Source of the DNA: Megalonaias nervosa
Lineage: Eukaryota; Mollusca; Bivalvia; Unionida; Unionidae
Assembly: GCA_016617855.1 (NCBI GenBank)
Contig: JAECUM010093667.1
Span: 62,001 to 126,000, forward strand
Direction: 5' to 3'
DNA length: 64,000 nt
The notes under the pieces are model-generated. The model made no database searches. It was given only the letters and a program-made list of their open reading frames with translations, and had not been told where the DNA came from. Below are positions 49,550 through 63,461 of this stretch, one piece after another. Each line of letters opens with the position of its first letter. Positions within the stretch are counted from its first letter, which is position 1. Position numbers and translations under genes: made by a program.

Positions 49550-51760
49550 ACCAGGCTGTAGGGCCTTGCATCCTTCATGCGTTCTGCATTGTACATCATG
49601 CATGGACCATATGTCACCAATTGCATGTTACCACTCTGGAGTCCATATTTCTGATCCAGTTTCAGAAAACTTGTAATACAGGTTTATGTCCTCAAAATAT
49701 CTGACAAGTTAGATAATGAGCAAAATCCTTGCATATTAATAATATGATATGGTATCAGATTATTTAACCTTGTTACCACTCTGGAGGCTGTATTTCTGAT
49801 TCAGTTTTATTTAAGTTTGGAATGTATGCTTAAATCAATAAGATCTCAGATAAGTTCAGCAATGAGCAAGACCTGTGCATAGTGATGAGATGATCTTGCA
49901 TCTGATTGGCTGAGCTTGTCAGTACTCTGGAGGCCACATTTCTGATCCAGAGTTGATCAGACTTGGAATATAGTCTCTCAAATGAATTCTATAATGAGCA
50001 AGATCTTAGCATGCTAAATAAGTAACCTTACATCTAATTGAATGAGCTTGTTACCCGTCTTGAAGCCATATTTCTGGTCTGATTTTTCCACCCTGCAAGA
50101 CAGAAGCATTTGGATGTAAACTTGAATAAGAAACTATGTTGATACCCCCCCTCCCAATCTTGGACTTTTGAAGGAACGTAGTTTATATAACAAGTTCTGA
50201 CCATATGTTATAAGGATTTTATGTGTTACCGTTACCATTTATTTCATATACTTTACAGAATTTTAATGTTTTTTCTTGTATTGTTTTGTGTTGTAAATCA
50301 TGTTTAGATTTATTTGGATGGGTTTATCATCATAAAGTTTATATGCAGTTCATTTATATTGGTTGAAGTTTACCTTTAATTGATACAATATAGCCATTAT
50401 TTGTGCTTGTGTGCCTTGCACTGCTGCTCTATACATGTATCTGATTTGGATCAAACTCGAATTGTGTGATTATTTCATTAAGTGCTTGGATGGGTTGATA
50501 TATGTGCATATTAATGAGGTAATCTTGCATCTAATTGGCTGTCCTTGTTACATCATCAGGAGGCCATATTTCTAATCGGATTTTGATCAGAGTTGGAATA
50601 TATGCTTAGATCTTGGAATCATGCATATTAATGAGGTGATCTTGCATCTGATGGACTGAGCTTATTACCACTCTGTTCTGAATTTGGTTTATATCATGAA
50701 CATATGTTTTTTTTTGTTATGAGTAAGATCGACACATATTAATGAGGTGATCTTGCTTATGATTGGCTGAGCCTTTTACCACTTTAGAGGCAGTATTTGT
50801 GATCTGAGTTAAAAAAGACTTGGTAAATAGGTTAATATTAAGAAGCTGTTCAGCTTTATGACTGAGACTGATGCATACATTAATGAGGTAGTATTGTAAC
50901 AGATGAGGAGATTTCTTACCACTCTGTACACTGTATTTTGATAGAACTATTTTATCAGACTTGGTAAAAAGGCTCATGTCATCAAGATCTTGGTTGAGTA
51001 TGATTATGGGTGAAATTCATTTGTACTCCTTTGATGTGACCTTGTATTTGATTTGCTGGGCATGTCAACAATCAAGCAGCTGTATTTATGATTTTCAGAT
51101 TTTAATAAAACTTGTTAGATAGTTGTATATTATCTAGCTGTTTGACAAGTTTGTTGTTGTTGTTGTTGTTGTTGTTGGGCTTAACGCCATTTTTCAGCAC
51201 ACGATAGGCTATACATGGCGGCCAGTATTAATGGTGGAGGAAGAAACCGGGAAATCTGCGGAAAGAACCACCGACGCACGAGAAGCTACTGGCAAGCTTT
51301 CTCACATATCCACATTCGCCGAATCTTAGACTCGAACCAACGCAGACAGAGGTGAGATGGCAGTGATCCGTAACGGACAGCGCTTTAGACCACTCGGCCA
51401 CTCGGGGTCCCTTGACAAGTTTGATTAATGGATTAATTTATGCATATTAATGAGAAAAACTTGTATCTGATTTGCTGAGCTTAATTGTTACCACTTAAGA
51501 GACTGACTTCCAGTCCGAGTTTGTTCCACCTTAAGTTTATACTATCATTGTCATAGACAGGTTGTATAGTCAGTGAGTCCTGTGCACATTAATGAGATAC
51601 TTTGCATTTGACTGGCTGATTTTTTGTTACCTTGTCAGATCTTGAGACTGTATTTCTCATCCAATCTCTACAAAACTCAGTAATGTGTTTATATCATCAA
51701 GGCCATGGATTACTTCAGTTTCAATCAAGACATTGTGTGCATTAATATGACATTATCTTT
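49550..51760. repeat. Satellite S3 array, period about 140-150 bp
   Basis: About a dozen diverged units with 'ttgttaccactctgga', 'gtatttctgatc', 'tttgatcagacttggaatat', and a conserved 'tgcatattaatgaggtgatc' box followed by 'ttgcatctgattggctgag'. Interrupted by the SINE at 51142-51423. Confidence 0.85.
51142..51423 (-). mobile_element. Leu-head SINE with 12-bp target duplication
   Basis: ttgacaagtttg at 51142-51153 and 51412-51423 flanks a full copy with the (gtt)n tail on the left and the head (ccactcggccactcgggg on the plus strand) on the right. Inserted into the S3 satellite, so younger than it. Confidence 0.92.
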
Positions 51761-53551
51761 AAAACAAATTTTAATAAGGATATAGTAAAATTGGTAAAAT
51801 CAACATAATATAAAGTTTGGGTGATTGTTTGCTTATGTTCTTACAATACTACACAAACCAGATTAGTTAATTGCTCAGCTGTTAAGTTATATAAGGAAGG
51901 TGAGCGATATCAGGCCCACTTAGCTCTCTTGTTGAATTATGTTTATTTACTCATTCATATTTTAAATATAATTGTGCTTTCATATTCCTTTAATTATTAT
52001 AATGGAAAAAATATCAATGTTATCAGTTCTTTGTCCTTTGTGTCGGCATTATAAAATGCTTGCTTTCACGGCTGTATGCATCCAGTTTGTTATTGTATAC
52101 ATTTGTTTTCCTTCTGCACCCTCCACAAAGGAAATTATTACTCCTCTCATTGATTAGATGACTTCAACTAAACGGTAAAATTGATCTATTCCACATATTC
52201 ACTTTCAAGTATTCCATATTTGATACCCCAGAATGCCTATTTTGCAATGGCCACCAATCTTGTATTTCAGTTATTAATACTGAAAAACCACCTGATACCA
52301 AGCTAAGTATTCTGTAATATATAATCAGAGTAGTACAGTTTAAACTTTTAAAAATGTTTAATGTTTAAAGAGGTAAAAAGAAGGAAGATTATGCTTGTTG
52401 TGTTTGCACAGGAAGCAAAAGGGTTAATTATAAGGAAGAAGAAAAGTGTGTGTTTCTTTTGTGAATAAAGTGGTAATGTGTCAACAAGATCTTAACTTTG
52501 TATTAAAGTGGAGTCAACCTAACAATCCTTTCATTAGTGGCAGTGTATGTGTTATAACTTGGCTCCTCATTTCGAATGGAAGTGAATAACCAAGCTGTGC
52601 AGCAAATGCAACAGACAGGACAGTGCAGTATTCTTCAATCCTTACCAATGGAAGAACAAATTGAAACAAATTGTTCAATGGAGTATCAAGACTTGAAACG
52701 AGAAGTCTATTTGTAAGTTTATTTGGCATGTCTGCATGCAGTGTTTTGGGGTTTTTTTAAATTTTTTTATACAGTTTATCTTGATAAAGACATACTTATG
52801 TTAGTAATAATTAATTTTAGAAATTCATGTTTGTTCTCTTTTGCACTTTCTGACCATAGTACTGTTTGTGAATTTGTTTCTTTCTTCTATAAGCAAATGT
52901 ATGTGCATGATAAGTTGTACTCGGAACATTTTCAGTTCAGACTTTATCCATCTGTGTTATATGTAACATATCCACGAATTTTTGACTTGAGAAAACATCA
53001 TACCAAGTTATCATTCCATCGTGGATAGTCAGAATAGATCTGTAATAGGTAAAAGATGCAAAATCTTACCATGACTTTTAGTAATAATAAGAGTATCTTA
53101 ATAATATTTTTGTAATTTATACTTTTCTGCTTGTAAAATGTCCGCCAAAATGTTACTTCTGATTTAGTTACTGATATGAATACAGGCAAATTATGGAACA
53201 GTGTAATAAGGTATTTCTGTTCCCAGTTCTACTTTTTGAGTAAAATTTGATTGTTTACATGATGAAATATCTGGACAAAGTCTCTGTCTCCAATTGATCT
53301 AGATAATCAACATTTTACTGTTTTACTCTTTGTCTGCAGTTTTGTACCATTCTGAGCTAGAATTTCCTGTCTTATCTTAGTAAGCAGAAAGTTGTCATCA
53401 TATCATTCATAGCTATGACAGCATATATTGCAGAACCCTTGCTTCGTTTTACAAATAAGAAATGCACATTATATTATTTCCATATATCACGCATACATAT
53501 TTGGCATTACTGTATCACTTGAATAAATAGTAAGATGTAAATACAGAAAGG

Positions 53552-56130
53552 CGACTTAACCTGGAGTCACATGAAATTGAGAGTATATGGGTGGAAATTT
53601 CTCAAAATAATGCAAAATCATTCCTAGTTGGTTTCATTTATAGGCCACCTTCCTCCAAAGCAATTTGGAATAATAACTTTTAGAAACAAATGGAAAATGT
53701 TCTTGCACAGGAGAAAGAAACATATATACTCGGCAGTATAAATAAGGACCTTCTCAATACTCAAATAAGGAACAACTGGATGGAATTTATTGAATCATTA
53801 GGTCTAGTCCAGCTGGTAAATAAGCCCACAAGGGTAACAGAAAAATCAAGCACCCTTATTGATCACATTTATACCAACCTACCAGACAGTGTGGCTCATG
53901 TTAATGTACCAAATGTTGGTCTTAGTGACCACAATCCTACTTTTTTGACAAGAAAGGTTAAATGCAAGAGAAATAAGAAAAATACACACAAAACTATTAT
54001 TTACAGATTGTTCAAAAATTTTATTGAAGAACAATTTCTCAGTGACCTATATAAAATTCCATGGAATATGATCTAAAATTTGGATGATGTAGATGAAGCT
54101 CTGGACTGACTTATTTATGGATGCACCACTGAAAGTACATAGAGTAAAGAATGAAATCCAACCTAATTGGCTTACTTCTGAAATCCTAGACGCTATGAAA
54201 ACAAGAGACCAATTCAAGGCTATGGGAAACAATGCACAATACAAAGTATGGAGAAATTAACAAGTATGATTAAAAATCTATAAAAAAAACCAAACTTATT
54301 ATCAATCATTGCTTGAAAACAAAATGAGCAACACAAACTCCATTTGGAAAGTCTTCAATGAACTCACTGGAGGAACACACAAAGATCAGACAAATAAAAT
54401 TCACTCACTTCTGGTAAATGACACCATAGTCACTGATGACACTGACATTGCAAATGTTTTCAATGATTTTTTCACCAACATTACCACAAAATTAAAAGAA
54501 CCAGTGATAGAAAACAATTTAATGAACTGAAAAAGTTCTGCAGCAGCAAAATCTCTAAGGAGGTATGTTTCTCTATCCCACCAGCATCAAAAAACTTTGT
54601 TAAAAGTGTCTCAGTGAACTTGATACCAAGATTGGTCCATGACTCATTAAACCTTCTGCCTCTGCTATTTTAGATAGCATAACATTCATAATCAATTCAA
54701 GCATTGCAACCTCATCTGTCCCCAACATATGGAAAACTGCAAAGTAACTCCTATTCACAAATCTGGTTCTAAGGATGATGCTGATAACTACTGGCCAATC
54801 TCAATACTACCAAACTTGTGAAAATTGATTGAAAAACATGTCCATGACTCATTCATGTCATATTTAACCAAACACTTGCTGTTACACTATAATCAATCAG
54901 GCTTTAGACAGAAACATTCATGTGAGACTGCCTTGATCTCCCTAACTGATAAATGGCTTCAAGCACTTGACCAAGGTAGAATAATAGGATCTGTATTTGT
55001 AGATTTCAGGAAAGCTTTTGAAGACACTGAAAATCTACTGATGTGATGAAATGGTTTAATTCATACTTAAGTGAGAGAACACAACATGTTTATATAAATA
55101 ATGTTCTGTCTGAACCTGGAACAATTAGATTTAGAGTACCACAAGGCTCAGTTCTAGGTCCATTACTATTTTATTTATTAATGACCTACCACTTTTACTA
55201 AGGAACTCAATATCATCTACAGATCTCTATGCAGATAACACAACATTGTCAGACATCCAAAACACAAAGCATGAACTTAGAAATTTGTTTACAGATTTGA
55301 AAAATTTGTTTACAGAATGCCCTAAACAAACTGGACAACTGGTGCACGTGCAGTGGCATGGTGGTAAATACTGGTAAAACTAAAATATTAACATGGCAAA
55401 AAAAGGACAAATCTTGATAGTGATAAACTATGACATGGAAGGATAAAAAAATGCAAATGGTCTGTCATGATAGACTACTTGGTGTTTTGGTAAATAATAA
55501 CCTATCATGGACTGAACATATCAAACATATCTGTAAAAAAGTAAATTCAAGTTTATGGCTTCTCAGTAGGATAAGAAATTTTCTCCGAAAAAGGCACAGA
55601 AAACTATTTTTATGACAGTTACATACAACCCTATTTAGACTACTGTTAATACAGTATGGGGTAATTCAAATGATTAAAACATAGCAAAGCTGGCACATCT
55701 TCAAACAAGAGTATTTGGGCTAATATCAATCCAGAAACAAAGCAAGGAAAATTTAGCTGGTAAGTTTAAAACATTACCTATCAGAGACCGAATCCATTTG
55801 AGAAAAGCCAGGTTAATGTACAGGATAGTCAATAATAATGCTCCTGAATATTTGCAATCACTATTCCAGTATAGGCTACCTGGCATTACTCCCCACCTGC
55901 GATCCATGTCTACCAAACAGTATAAAATTCCTGAACCAAATAAGGAATTATTTTTAAAAAGTTTCCAATACTCTGAAACTTTGCATTGGAATAGTATTCC
56001 AGTTGAGATTAGAAATGCTCACTCTATTTCCTTCTTCCAAACCCAATATATCCAGTGGCTTCAGAGATGCAGCTAAAATAAATAAATTCCTTTGTATGAG
56101 GGCCTCAGGGTAGATTATTATTATTTTATT
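53552..56130 (+). mobile_element. Non-LTR retrotransposon fossil (CR1/Jockey-like), 5'-truncated
   Basis: Fragments of one protein occur in order but in shifting frames with stops. End of an apurinic endonuclease: FIYRPPSS, ILGSINKDLL, LIDHIYTN, LSDHNP (53650-53945). Reverse transcriptase: NQSGFRQKHSCETAL (54888-54935), VFVDFRKAF (about 54993), [12 protein letters not shown] (about 55135), LYADNTTL (55225). C-terminal part: LWLLSRIRNFLRK and LPIRDRIHLRKARLMYRIV, to about 56076. The usual YADD-type catalytic pair reads YADN here. The 3' end shows gagggcctcagggtagatta and a t/a-rich tail. Clade placement from memory. Confidence 0.9.
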
Positions 56131-56382
56131 TTTTTTCTATCAGTGTCAGCAATGGCATCATCATCTTCAGTGGTGTTAAAGTTGTACATTACATAGTTGT
56201 AAAAGTTACATTTTGTCATCCTCTTAGGGGCTCTCATTTGATATATTTTCATATCAAATTCATTTTGGCATTTTCCCAAATTGGATACTTGTATGCTATA
56301 CTAATAACATAAAGGCCATGCCAGTTTAATAGATTTCTTTTACAGTTTTAAATAGGAAAAAAAATAGGAATACTTTTTTCTT

Positions 56383-56899
56383 GCTGGGATCAGCCTAGCT
56401 CAATCCTACTAATCGGGGATCAACCCAGAATACACTCTTACGTGGGGATCAGCCTAGCATAGATTTAGTTGGGATCAGCCCAGAATACACTAATATGCTG
56501 AGATTAGCCTAGCACATATCCTGCTTACCTGGGATCAGCCCAGAATGCACTTGAATGCTGGGATCAGCCTAGCGCATATTTTACTTGAGCTGGGGACAGC
56601 CTAGCACAATCTACAGAAGCTGGGATCAGCCCAGAATATACTTTAATGCTGGGATCAACCTAGCACCAATTATACTTGAGCTGGATCAGTCTAGAATACA
56701 CTGTAATGCTGGGATCAGCCTAGCATATATTTACTTAAAATGGGATCAGCCCAGGATACACTGTTATGCTGGGATCAGCCCAGAATACACTTGAATGCTG
56801 GGATCAGCCTAGCACCAATTTTACTTGAGCTGGGATCAGCCTGGCACCATTTCTACTTGAGTTGTGATCAGCCAAGAATACACTGTAATGCTGGGATCA
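56383..56899. repeat. Tandem array of two alternating about 30-bp monomers
   Basis: gggatcagcctagcacaaat with ttacttgagct alternates with gggatcagcccagaatacac with tgtaatgct, giving a dimer of about 60 bp, roughly eight or nine times. Both monomers share 'gggatcagcc'. Confidence 0.92.
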
Positions 56900-57231
56900 C
56901 TGATTGGGAATCATCGTAGTCTTGTACATTCAGATTCTAGCCCATGAGTAGCCCCCACAGAGAGAGCCAAATATTTAATTAAGTATTGATGTTATTGTAG
57001 TTGTGCATGTTGATGTTGTAGATTATTGTCAATAATGACTAGTGGCTTGTTTGAGAGAAAGAAAGAGTGAGAGAGAGAATGAATGCAAATACATGTGTAT
57101 CCTTTATTTTCCTACAATGCGTTATTAAATCTTTCCTCATACAAGTCTGTATTTTTGTCGTGCATAAATTGTCACATTAGTTGCTGCATTCTAGAGAAGC
57201 TCTGACATATCACTATAGATCAAAAGTTCAT

Positions 57232-58360
57232 GCTGTGGTATGCTAGGAGTTTTGTCTTGCCTGTCTCACCTGTCTCACCAATCTGTGGTACGCTAGGAGT
57301 TCCTTTCTTTCCCATCTCACCAATCTTTCATATGCTGTGAGTTCTGTCATGTTTGCCTCACCTGTCTGTGATATGCCTGTCTCACCTGTCCGTGATATGC
57401 CAGGAGTTCCTGTCTTGCCTGTCTCACCAATCTTTGGTATGCTAGGAGTTCCTGTCTTGCCTGTCTCACCAGTCTTTGGTATGCCAGGAGTTCTGTCTTG
57501 CCTGTCACACCTGTCTGTGGTATTCTAGGAGTTTCTCTCATACCTGTCCTGTCTTGCCTATCTCACCTGTCTGTTGTATGCAGCGAGTTCCTGCCTTGCC
57601 TGTCTCACCTGTCTGAGATATGCTGGGAGTTCCTGTCTTACCTGTCTAACCTGTCTGATATGTTGGGAGTTCTTCACTTGCCTGTCTCACATGTCTATGG
57701 TATGGTAGGATCTCCTATCTTGCTTGTCTTACCTTCCGTGGTGTGCTAGGTGTTTCTTTCTTGCCTGCCTCACCAGTCTGGTATACTAGGAGTTTCTGCC
57801 TTGCCTGTCTCATCTGTTTGTGGTATGCTGGGAGTTCCTATCTTGCCTGTCTAACCTGTCTGTGGTATTTTTGGGATTTCCTGCCTTGCTTGTCTCACCT
57901 TTTGTGGTATGATAAGAGTTTCTGTCTTGCTTGTCTCACCTGTCTGTGGTATGCTAGGAGTTCCTATCTTGCCAGGCTCACCTGTGTGTGATATGCTAGG
58001 CATTTTTGTCTTTACCAGGTTCACCTGTCTGTGGTCTGCCAGGAGTTCCTGCCTTGCCTCTCTCACCAATCTGTGGTATGCTAGGAGTTCCTGTCTTGCC
58101 TCTCTCACCAATCAGTGGTATGCTAGGAGTTCCTGTCTTGTAGGCTTACCTGTCTGTGGTATGCTTGGAGTTTCTGTCTTACCTGTCTTACCAGTTTGTG
58201 TTATTCTAAGAGTTCCTCCCTTGCCTGTCTCATCTGTCTGTGGTATGCTAGGAGTTCTCTCTTTCTTGTCTCACCTGTCTGTAGTATGCTAGTAGTTCTT
58301 GTCTTGCTTGTCTCACATGTCTGTGATATGCTAGGTATTCCAGTTTAGCCTGTCTCATCT
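57232..58360. repeat. 42-bp tandem array, about 26 copies
   Basis: Unit ctgtggtatgctaggagttc, then ctgtcttgcctgtctcac, then ctgt or caat. 42 bases is 14 codons, so several frames on both strands stay open as Val-Pro-Val-Leu-Pro-Val-Ser or Leu-Ala-Tyr-His repeats; these are shadows. Worn units continue to about 58520. Confidence 0.94.
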
Positions 58361-58954
58361 GCTTTAGCATCATGGTGAACAATGTTAAAAATTGCAATTT
58401 TTCTTCTTTCTCAGAACTCGGCTGTCTTCCACATCACTTGCTGCAATCAAGTAAAACTCTTTAATAATGCTGTGGTATGCTTTGAGTTCCTGTCTTTCTA
58501 GACTCACTTGCTTAGGCATCATGGTGAAAAATGTTACAGTTTTGCCTTAGCATTTTTGAAAGTTACATATTATCAGTTGCTACATTAAAGTGAAACTTGT
58601 TGATAATATAAGTTTAAAGTTGTATGCTTTTTTGCTTGGAGATCACATATCTCTTGCTTGTCTTGCCTGCTTAAGCAGAAAGCTTAGTCTGTCATGATTA
58701 TTATTAAAATTTTGTGTTAAAGGTTTTGAAAGTGACATGGCTTCTACACTTGTTAAGTATTTAACTAGAATTTTGGTCTAATATTACCTTAGGTAGGTCT
58801 AAAGTTTATATGCTGATATGCTTGGAGTTCCTTTTTTTCAGCTTTCTGAATGAAGCAGAAAGCATGTTTCATCTTTGTAAACAATGCTAAAGTTAACTTT
58901 TTTTTAAGTCACACATCTTCAGCATCATTTGAAGTATTCTGCTAAAACTTTACC

Positions 58955-59866
58955 ATGATGTTACTACAGGTCTAAGCATTCATATAATGTTATTGTAGGT
59001 CTTAAAGGTTATACAGTGTTATTATAGGTTTAAAGGTTTATACAGTGTTACTATAGGTCTAAAGGTTGATATAATGTTACTACAGGTTGAAAGATTCATA
59101 TAATGTTATTGTAGGTCTAAAAGGTTATATTGTGTTACTATAGGTTTAAAGGTTTATACAGTGTTACTATAGGTCTAAAGGTTTATACAACATTACTATA
59201 GGTAAGGTTTATATATGTTACTATAGGTCTAAAGGTATATACAATGTTACTATAGGTCTAAAGGTTTATATGGTGTTACTATAGGTCTAAAGGTTTATAC
59301 AGTGTTACTATAGGTAAGGTTTATACAGTGTTACAATAGGTCTAAAGGTTTATACAATGTTACTATAGGTAAGGTTTATACATGTTACTATAGGTCGAAA
59401 GGTTTATACAATGTTACTATAGGTCTAAAGGTTTATACAATGTTACTGTAGGTATAAAGGTTTATATAATGTTACTTTACTAAAAAAAGTATATACAAAT
59501 GATAATATACATCTAAAAGTTTTTACAGTGTCAAACTAGGTTTAAAAGTTTATACAATTTTACTATACTAATAGAAGTTTGTATAGTGATACTATAGGTC
59601 TAAAATTTTATATAGTGTTACTTTAGGTTTAAAGGTTTATATAGTGTTACTCTAGGTCTATAGTTATACAGTGTTACTATACATCTAAAAGTTTATATAA
59701 TGTTACTAAAGGTCTAAAGGATTATATAATGTTACTATAAGTCGAAAGGTTTATTCAATGTTACTATTGGTCTAAAGGGTATATACAATGTTACTATAAG
59801 TTTAAAAGTTTATACAGTGTTACTATTGGGATAAAAGTTTATACAATGTTACCATAAATCTAAATG
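58955..59866. repeat. 29-bp tandem array, about 31 copies
   Basis: Unit ggtctaaaggtttatacaat followed by gttactata. Some units lose 'tctaaagg' to give 'ggtaaggtttata'. Central units are the most alike. Confidence 0.94.
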
Positions 59867-61960
59867 GTAATAAACTGCTATGTGAGGAGTATCTATCTTA
59901 CCTGTCTCTGCTACAATGGTTAAAGTTTTGTTTGCAAGTTTATGAAAGTAAGATATAAAGGTTATACTGACAAGCATACAGATGAAGGTGAGACACTGGA
60001 TCCTACGAATACCAGTTCTTGTAAAGTAATTTCATTATTTGTATTGAACCTTATAGTGATATTTCATAATATACAGTTCCCATCTCATCAATTCTTCAAT
60101 CAAATCTTATTTAGTATGGTTCTTTTTGCACAAGTTATATGTAATTGGTTTTACTTTCTGGTGTTATGTTTTAATAATTCTTTAAGATTCAACATATCCT
60201 AAAGGTTTTAGAAGTGCATACCCCCACAAAGTTTTGTATTATTCCAGTACTTTATTGGTGATAAATGTTAGGGATCAAATTAATTGCAACTCGTCAACAT
60301 TGAGAAACAGTTGTATAGAAAAGGTGAAAATTATATGATAGGTCCATATTGTGTGAAACTAGAAAAATAATACTAAATCATAAAATTGTGTTTACTATTT
60401 ATTTTATTTTATATTGAACTGAAGTGATTGAAAGAGAACTTTAAAGAGTGTAAAATGTGTTTGATAGAAAGTTTCTCTTCTCAGGGCACAGTAGCTTAGT
60501 CTACTTGTGCATGAGCCACGTTGAAGGCTTTCAAAGTGAAGTTTCGTTTGTGATGGTATTGTATAGAAAATTGATTTACCTTGAGTAGCCCAGTAGTTTT
60601 CACTTGTTCTCTGTGGGAGAGGACTGGGAAAAAGTGTCCTGATATAACATACTAGATTTAGCACTGCAGTAAAGTTAAGGCTTCATTGTCACATTCATTG
60701 ATTTTATTGTCTCATCTGTGAAGTATAGGTGAGAAATAGGAATCATTTTTCAGATAACATTGTCATTGTAGTCATTGTAGGTGTCAACATTGTTTTGGCA
60801 TGTAGCTTTGTTTCTCTGATATCATCATACAATCATGAAACAATGTGTGTATTCATCTTGAGCACTTCTAACCATGGTCAAAATTAGGTTATGGTGTACT
60901 GTTTTTCATGCATCAGCAATATTGTTGAGTTTTGTATTTAGCTTTGTTTCTCTGTCACTATAGTATGTACAGGCATAAAAGTTGATGGGTATATTAATCT
61001 AGTAGGGTACCACTCCTTTGGGCATAATTAGGTCATGGTGACTTACATTTCATATTCTAGTGATTGTTAATGTTTTTTGCATTTTGCTGAATTTCTCTGA
61101 AGCCATGGAACTTGGTGTATTCAGATTGGAGGGACTACTCACATGCGGAGGCAGGGAGAGTAGGTCACAGTAACATTATTTTCAAACAAGAGAATATATA
61201 CATGTATTAAGTTCTTGCATTTACCACAGTTGCTTAAATAATGTTGTCTACAGTCATGAAATTTGATAAGTGTATCATTTGAAATAAGATTGAATATCCA
61301 ATGACCTTTTGTTAAGGTCTCATTGACATACTTTTATTGTGACTGCATAGTTTTTGGGAATATGCCATGGCAGAGCACACGATGCATTCTGTGGAATTCA
61401 TTTCTATGATAGCGGTTTTGTAATAATATTTCTTTGAACAATCAGTTTGTGATATTTTTTGCTGCCCTCCACTTTACATTCATTGCACCTATTTATCATA
61501 AACTTTCTCTTGTTTCATCTACCGGTATGTTACCAACAGTAGGGTTACTATCTACATGTCTTATGCTAAATTGAAAAATTAAAGAAGGAAAAGAATTGAC
61601 AAAATCTGACTTCAGATTTTTAAAATTTATTTATTTCATGATAGTATTAAGATGAATACTTGTGAAAAATTATGGAACTTTGCTTAGGGAATTCAGATTA
61701 GGTCAGAGAGAAATAGATTTGCTTACATGTGACTTTGATCAGTAGTAGTGGTTGATAACAGAAATATAACCTTTGATCATTTGTTTGCATATAGAAAAGA
61801 TCTTTCTCAAAGAGATGAATAGAGAGATACTCTACAACAGATACTAGAACATCGTCATATGTAAACTTTCTTTCCCAGTCAGCAGATTTACTTCGTCAAG
61901 AATTTGCATCTTTAAACATGATGAATTATCTTCAATTTTATATTGTCTTGAAGTCTGAGT

Positions 61961-62223
61961 TGTTATTTTTGTTGTTGGTGGTGTTTTGACTTGAACACCA
62001 TTTCTCAGCACAAGATAGACTATACATGGCAGCCTGTATAACTGGTGGAGGAAGAACCTGGAAAAACCTGGATAAGAACCACCAACCCACAGGAAGCTAC
62101 TGGCAAGCTTTCTCACATAACCACACTGGCCAAGCCCGAGACTAGAACCTTTGTGGACAGAGGTGCAATGGCAGTGATAAGTAAAGGCGAGTACCTTAGA
62201 CCACTCTGCCACCCAGCGCCCCC
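61961..62223 (-). mobile_element. Leu-head SINE
   Basis: Left end has gttgttggtggtgttttgac, then the family body in reverse (gcaagctttctcacataacc, aggtgcaatggcagtgataa, ttagaccactctgccaccca). Worn relative to the copy at 16617 and without a clear target duplication. Confidence 0.82.
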
Positions 62224-62570
62224 CTTATATCTTGTGTGTAACTGATGCTGAGAGATCTCCTAAGTGTGATTCACATGTAGTGTTGAACTAAAGTCTTAAT
62301 TGATTATCATTATCAACCTTGGCTACATTTTTTGTCACCATTCTTGAACTTCCCACTTCCACAAGAAAAAGTTGGCCATGGGCTATGATATATGTACACT
62401 TTACAGTGTTATGTCTATTATATAACCAACATTTTAGGAGGGAAACCTGAGCAGTTTGACAGTTCTTGTTTCATTGGTTTGAAACGTGTACCATTTGCAA
62501 GTACCTTAAGATAAATAACACCTATTTATGCATGTATAACCCCTTTCCAAATTTGCTTACTATGCATATT

Positions 62571-63461
62571 TGTTACGTATATGTAATTTAATTGCTTGGG
62601 TGTTAGTTTTAATTTCTCTATTATTTTATTTTTATTTCATTACATGTTATTGTAATGATAACTTTATTCACTGGATTTGACATTTTTCTGGAAAATTCAG
62701 TTCAGTTCGTTTTGACCTGATAAACAGTCATTAGTTTGAAACTTTGTATCTTTTGCTGACTTAGATTCAGAGCCAGTTTCAGCTTTATAGTAAACAACTC
62801 TTTTTTTTATTTTTATTATTGAATCTTATAGTAAGATTTGTTCAGTACAGTCGAATTCATCCATGGTGGATGTGACAGCTGGCATATAATGTTACTACGT
62901 CGCTTGAAAGGAAGTGATCACGTGACCTATCAGGTGATCCATTTTGCATTTCAGTTGGGTTAAAACTGACGTATCATAGTGATTTTGCGTCAGTCATGAT
63001 TCATACCTTCGGAGCTCAAAGGTATTTCTGTTGTTGCCAGTTTGAATTGAATTTTTTATTTAAACTAATTTATTTACCCTGGAAAATACTTGTGCTCATC
63101 AGAATTCTTGGACAAAGACATTTGCTGAAAATTATTCGGAATTCTAAAGCCAGAATATTATTCTTGGTGATTCAACAAGGAACTGTTGACACAACAACAC
63201 AAAGCAGGTTATAGAGGATGTCATCACCTTCCATCTTGGAACTTCATCGGGATTCAGACTTTGATTCACTTAGAACTTTTTAGTGATAGGACTTATATTT
63301 TTAATTATTGGATTATTTTTTGGATTAGTTTCATAAACCATAAGTCCATTTTCGTATTTTTAACTTGTTTTCTAGGGAAATAAATTATTTTGTTAAATTT
63401 ACAAAGCTTGTTGGCTTCACTCTTTTCTTTGTTACTTTTGTACAAGCCTAGACACATAACA
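62571..63461 (+). mobile_element. Putative solo LTR, plus orientation
   Basis: Begins tgttacgtatatg at 62571 and ends cataaca at 63461; tatt precedes and follows it, a 4-bp target duplication. 891 bases. Matches the element at 15815-16936 in reverse complement from end to end: gtaatttaattgcttg, ttttatttttatttcatt, gataaacagtca, ataccttcggag, ggacaaagacatt, gtgataggactta, ctagggaaataaattatttt and aagcttgttggcttcactct. The aataaa near 63379 fits an LTR polyadenylation region. The open frames inside show no known domain. Confidence 0.75.

Noticed and set aside
57337..58292. Several overlapping open frames of 60-127 residues
   Set aside because: They are translations of the 42-bp tandem array in different frames and on both strands.
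62996..63383. Two open frames of 72 and 65 residues
   Set aside because: They lie inside the putative solo LTR, lack known domains, and are not maintained in the other copy.
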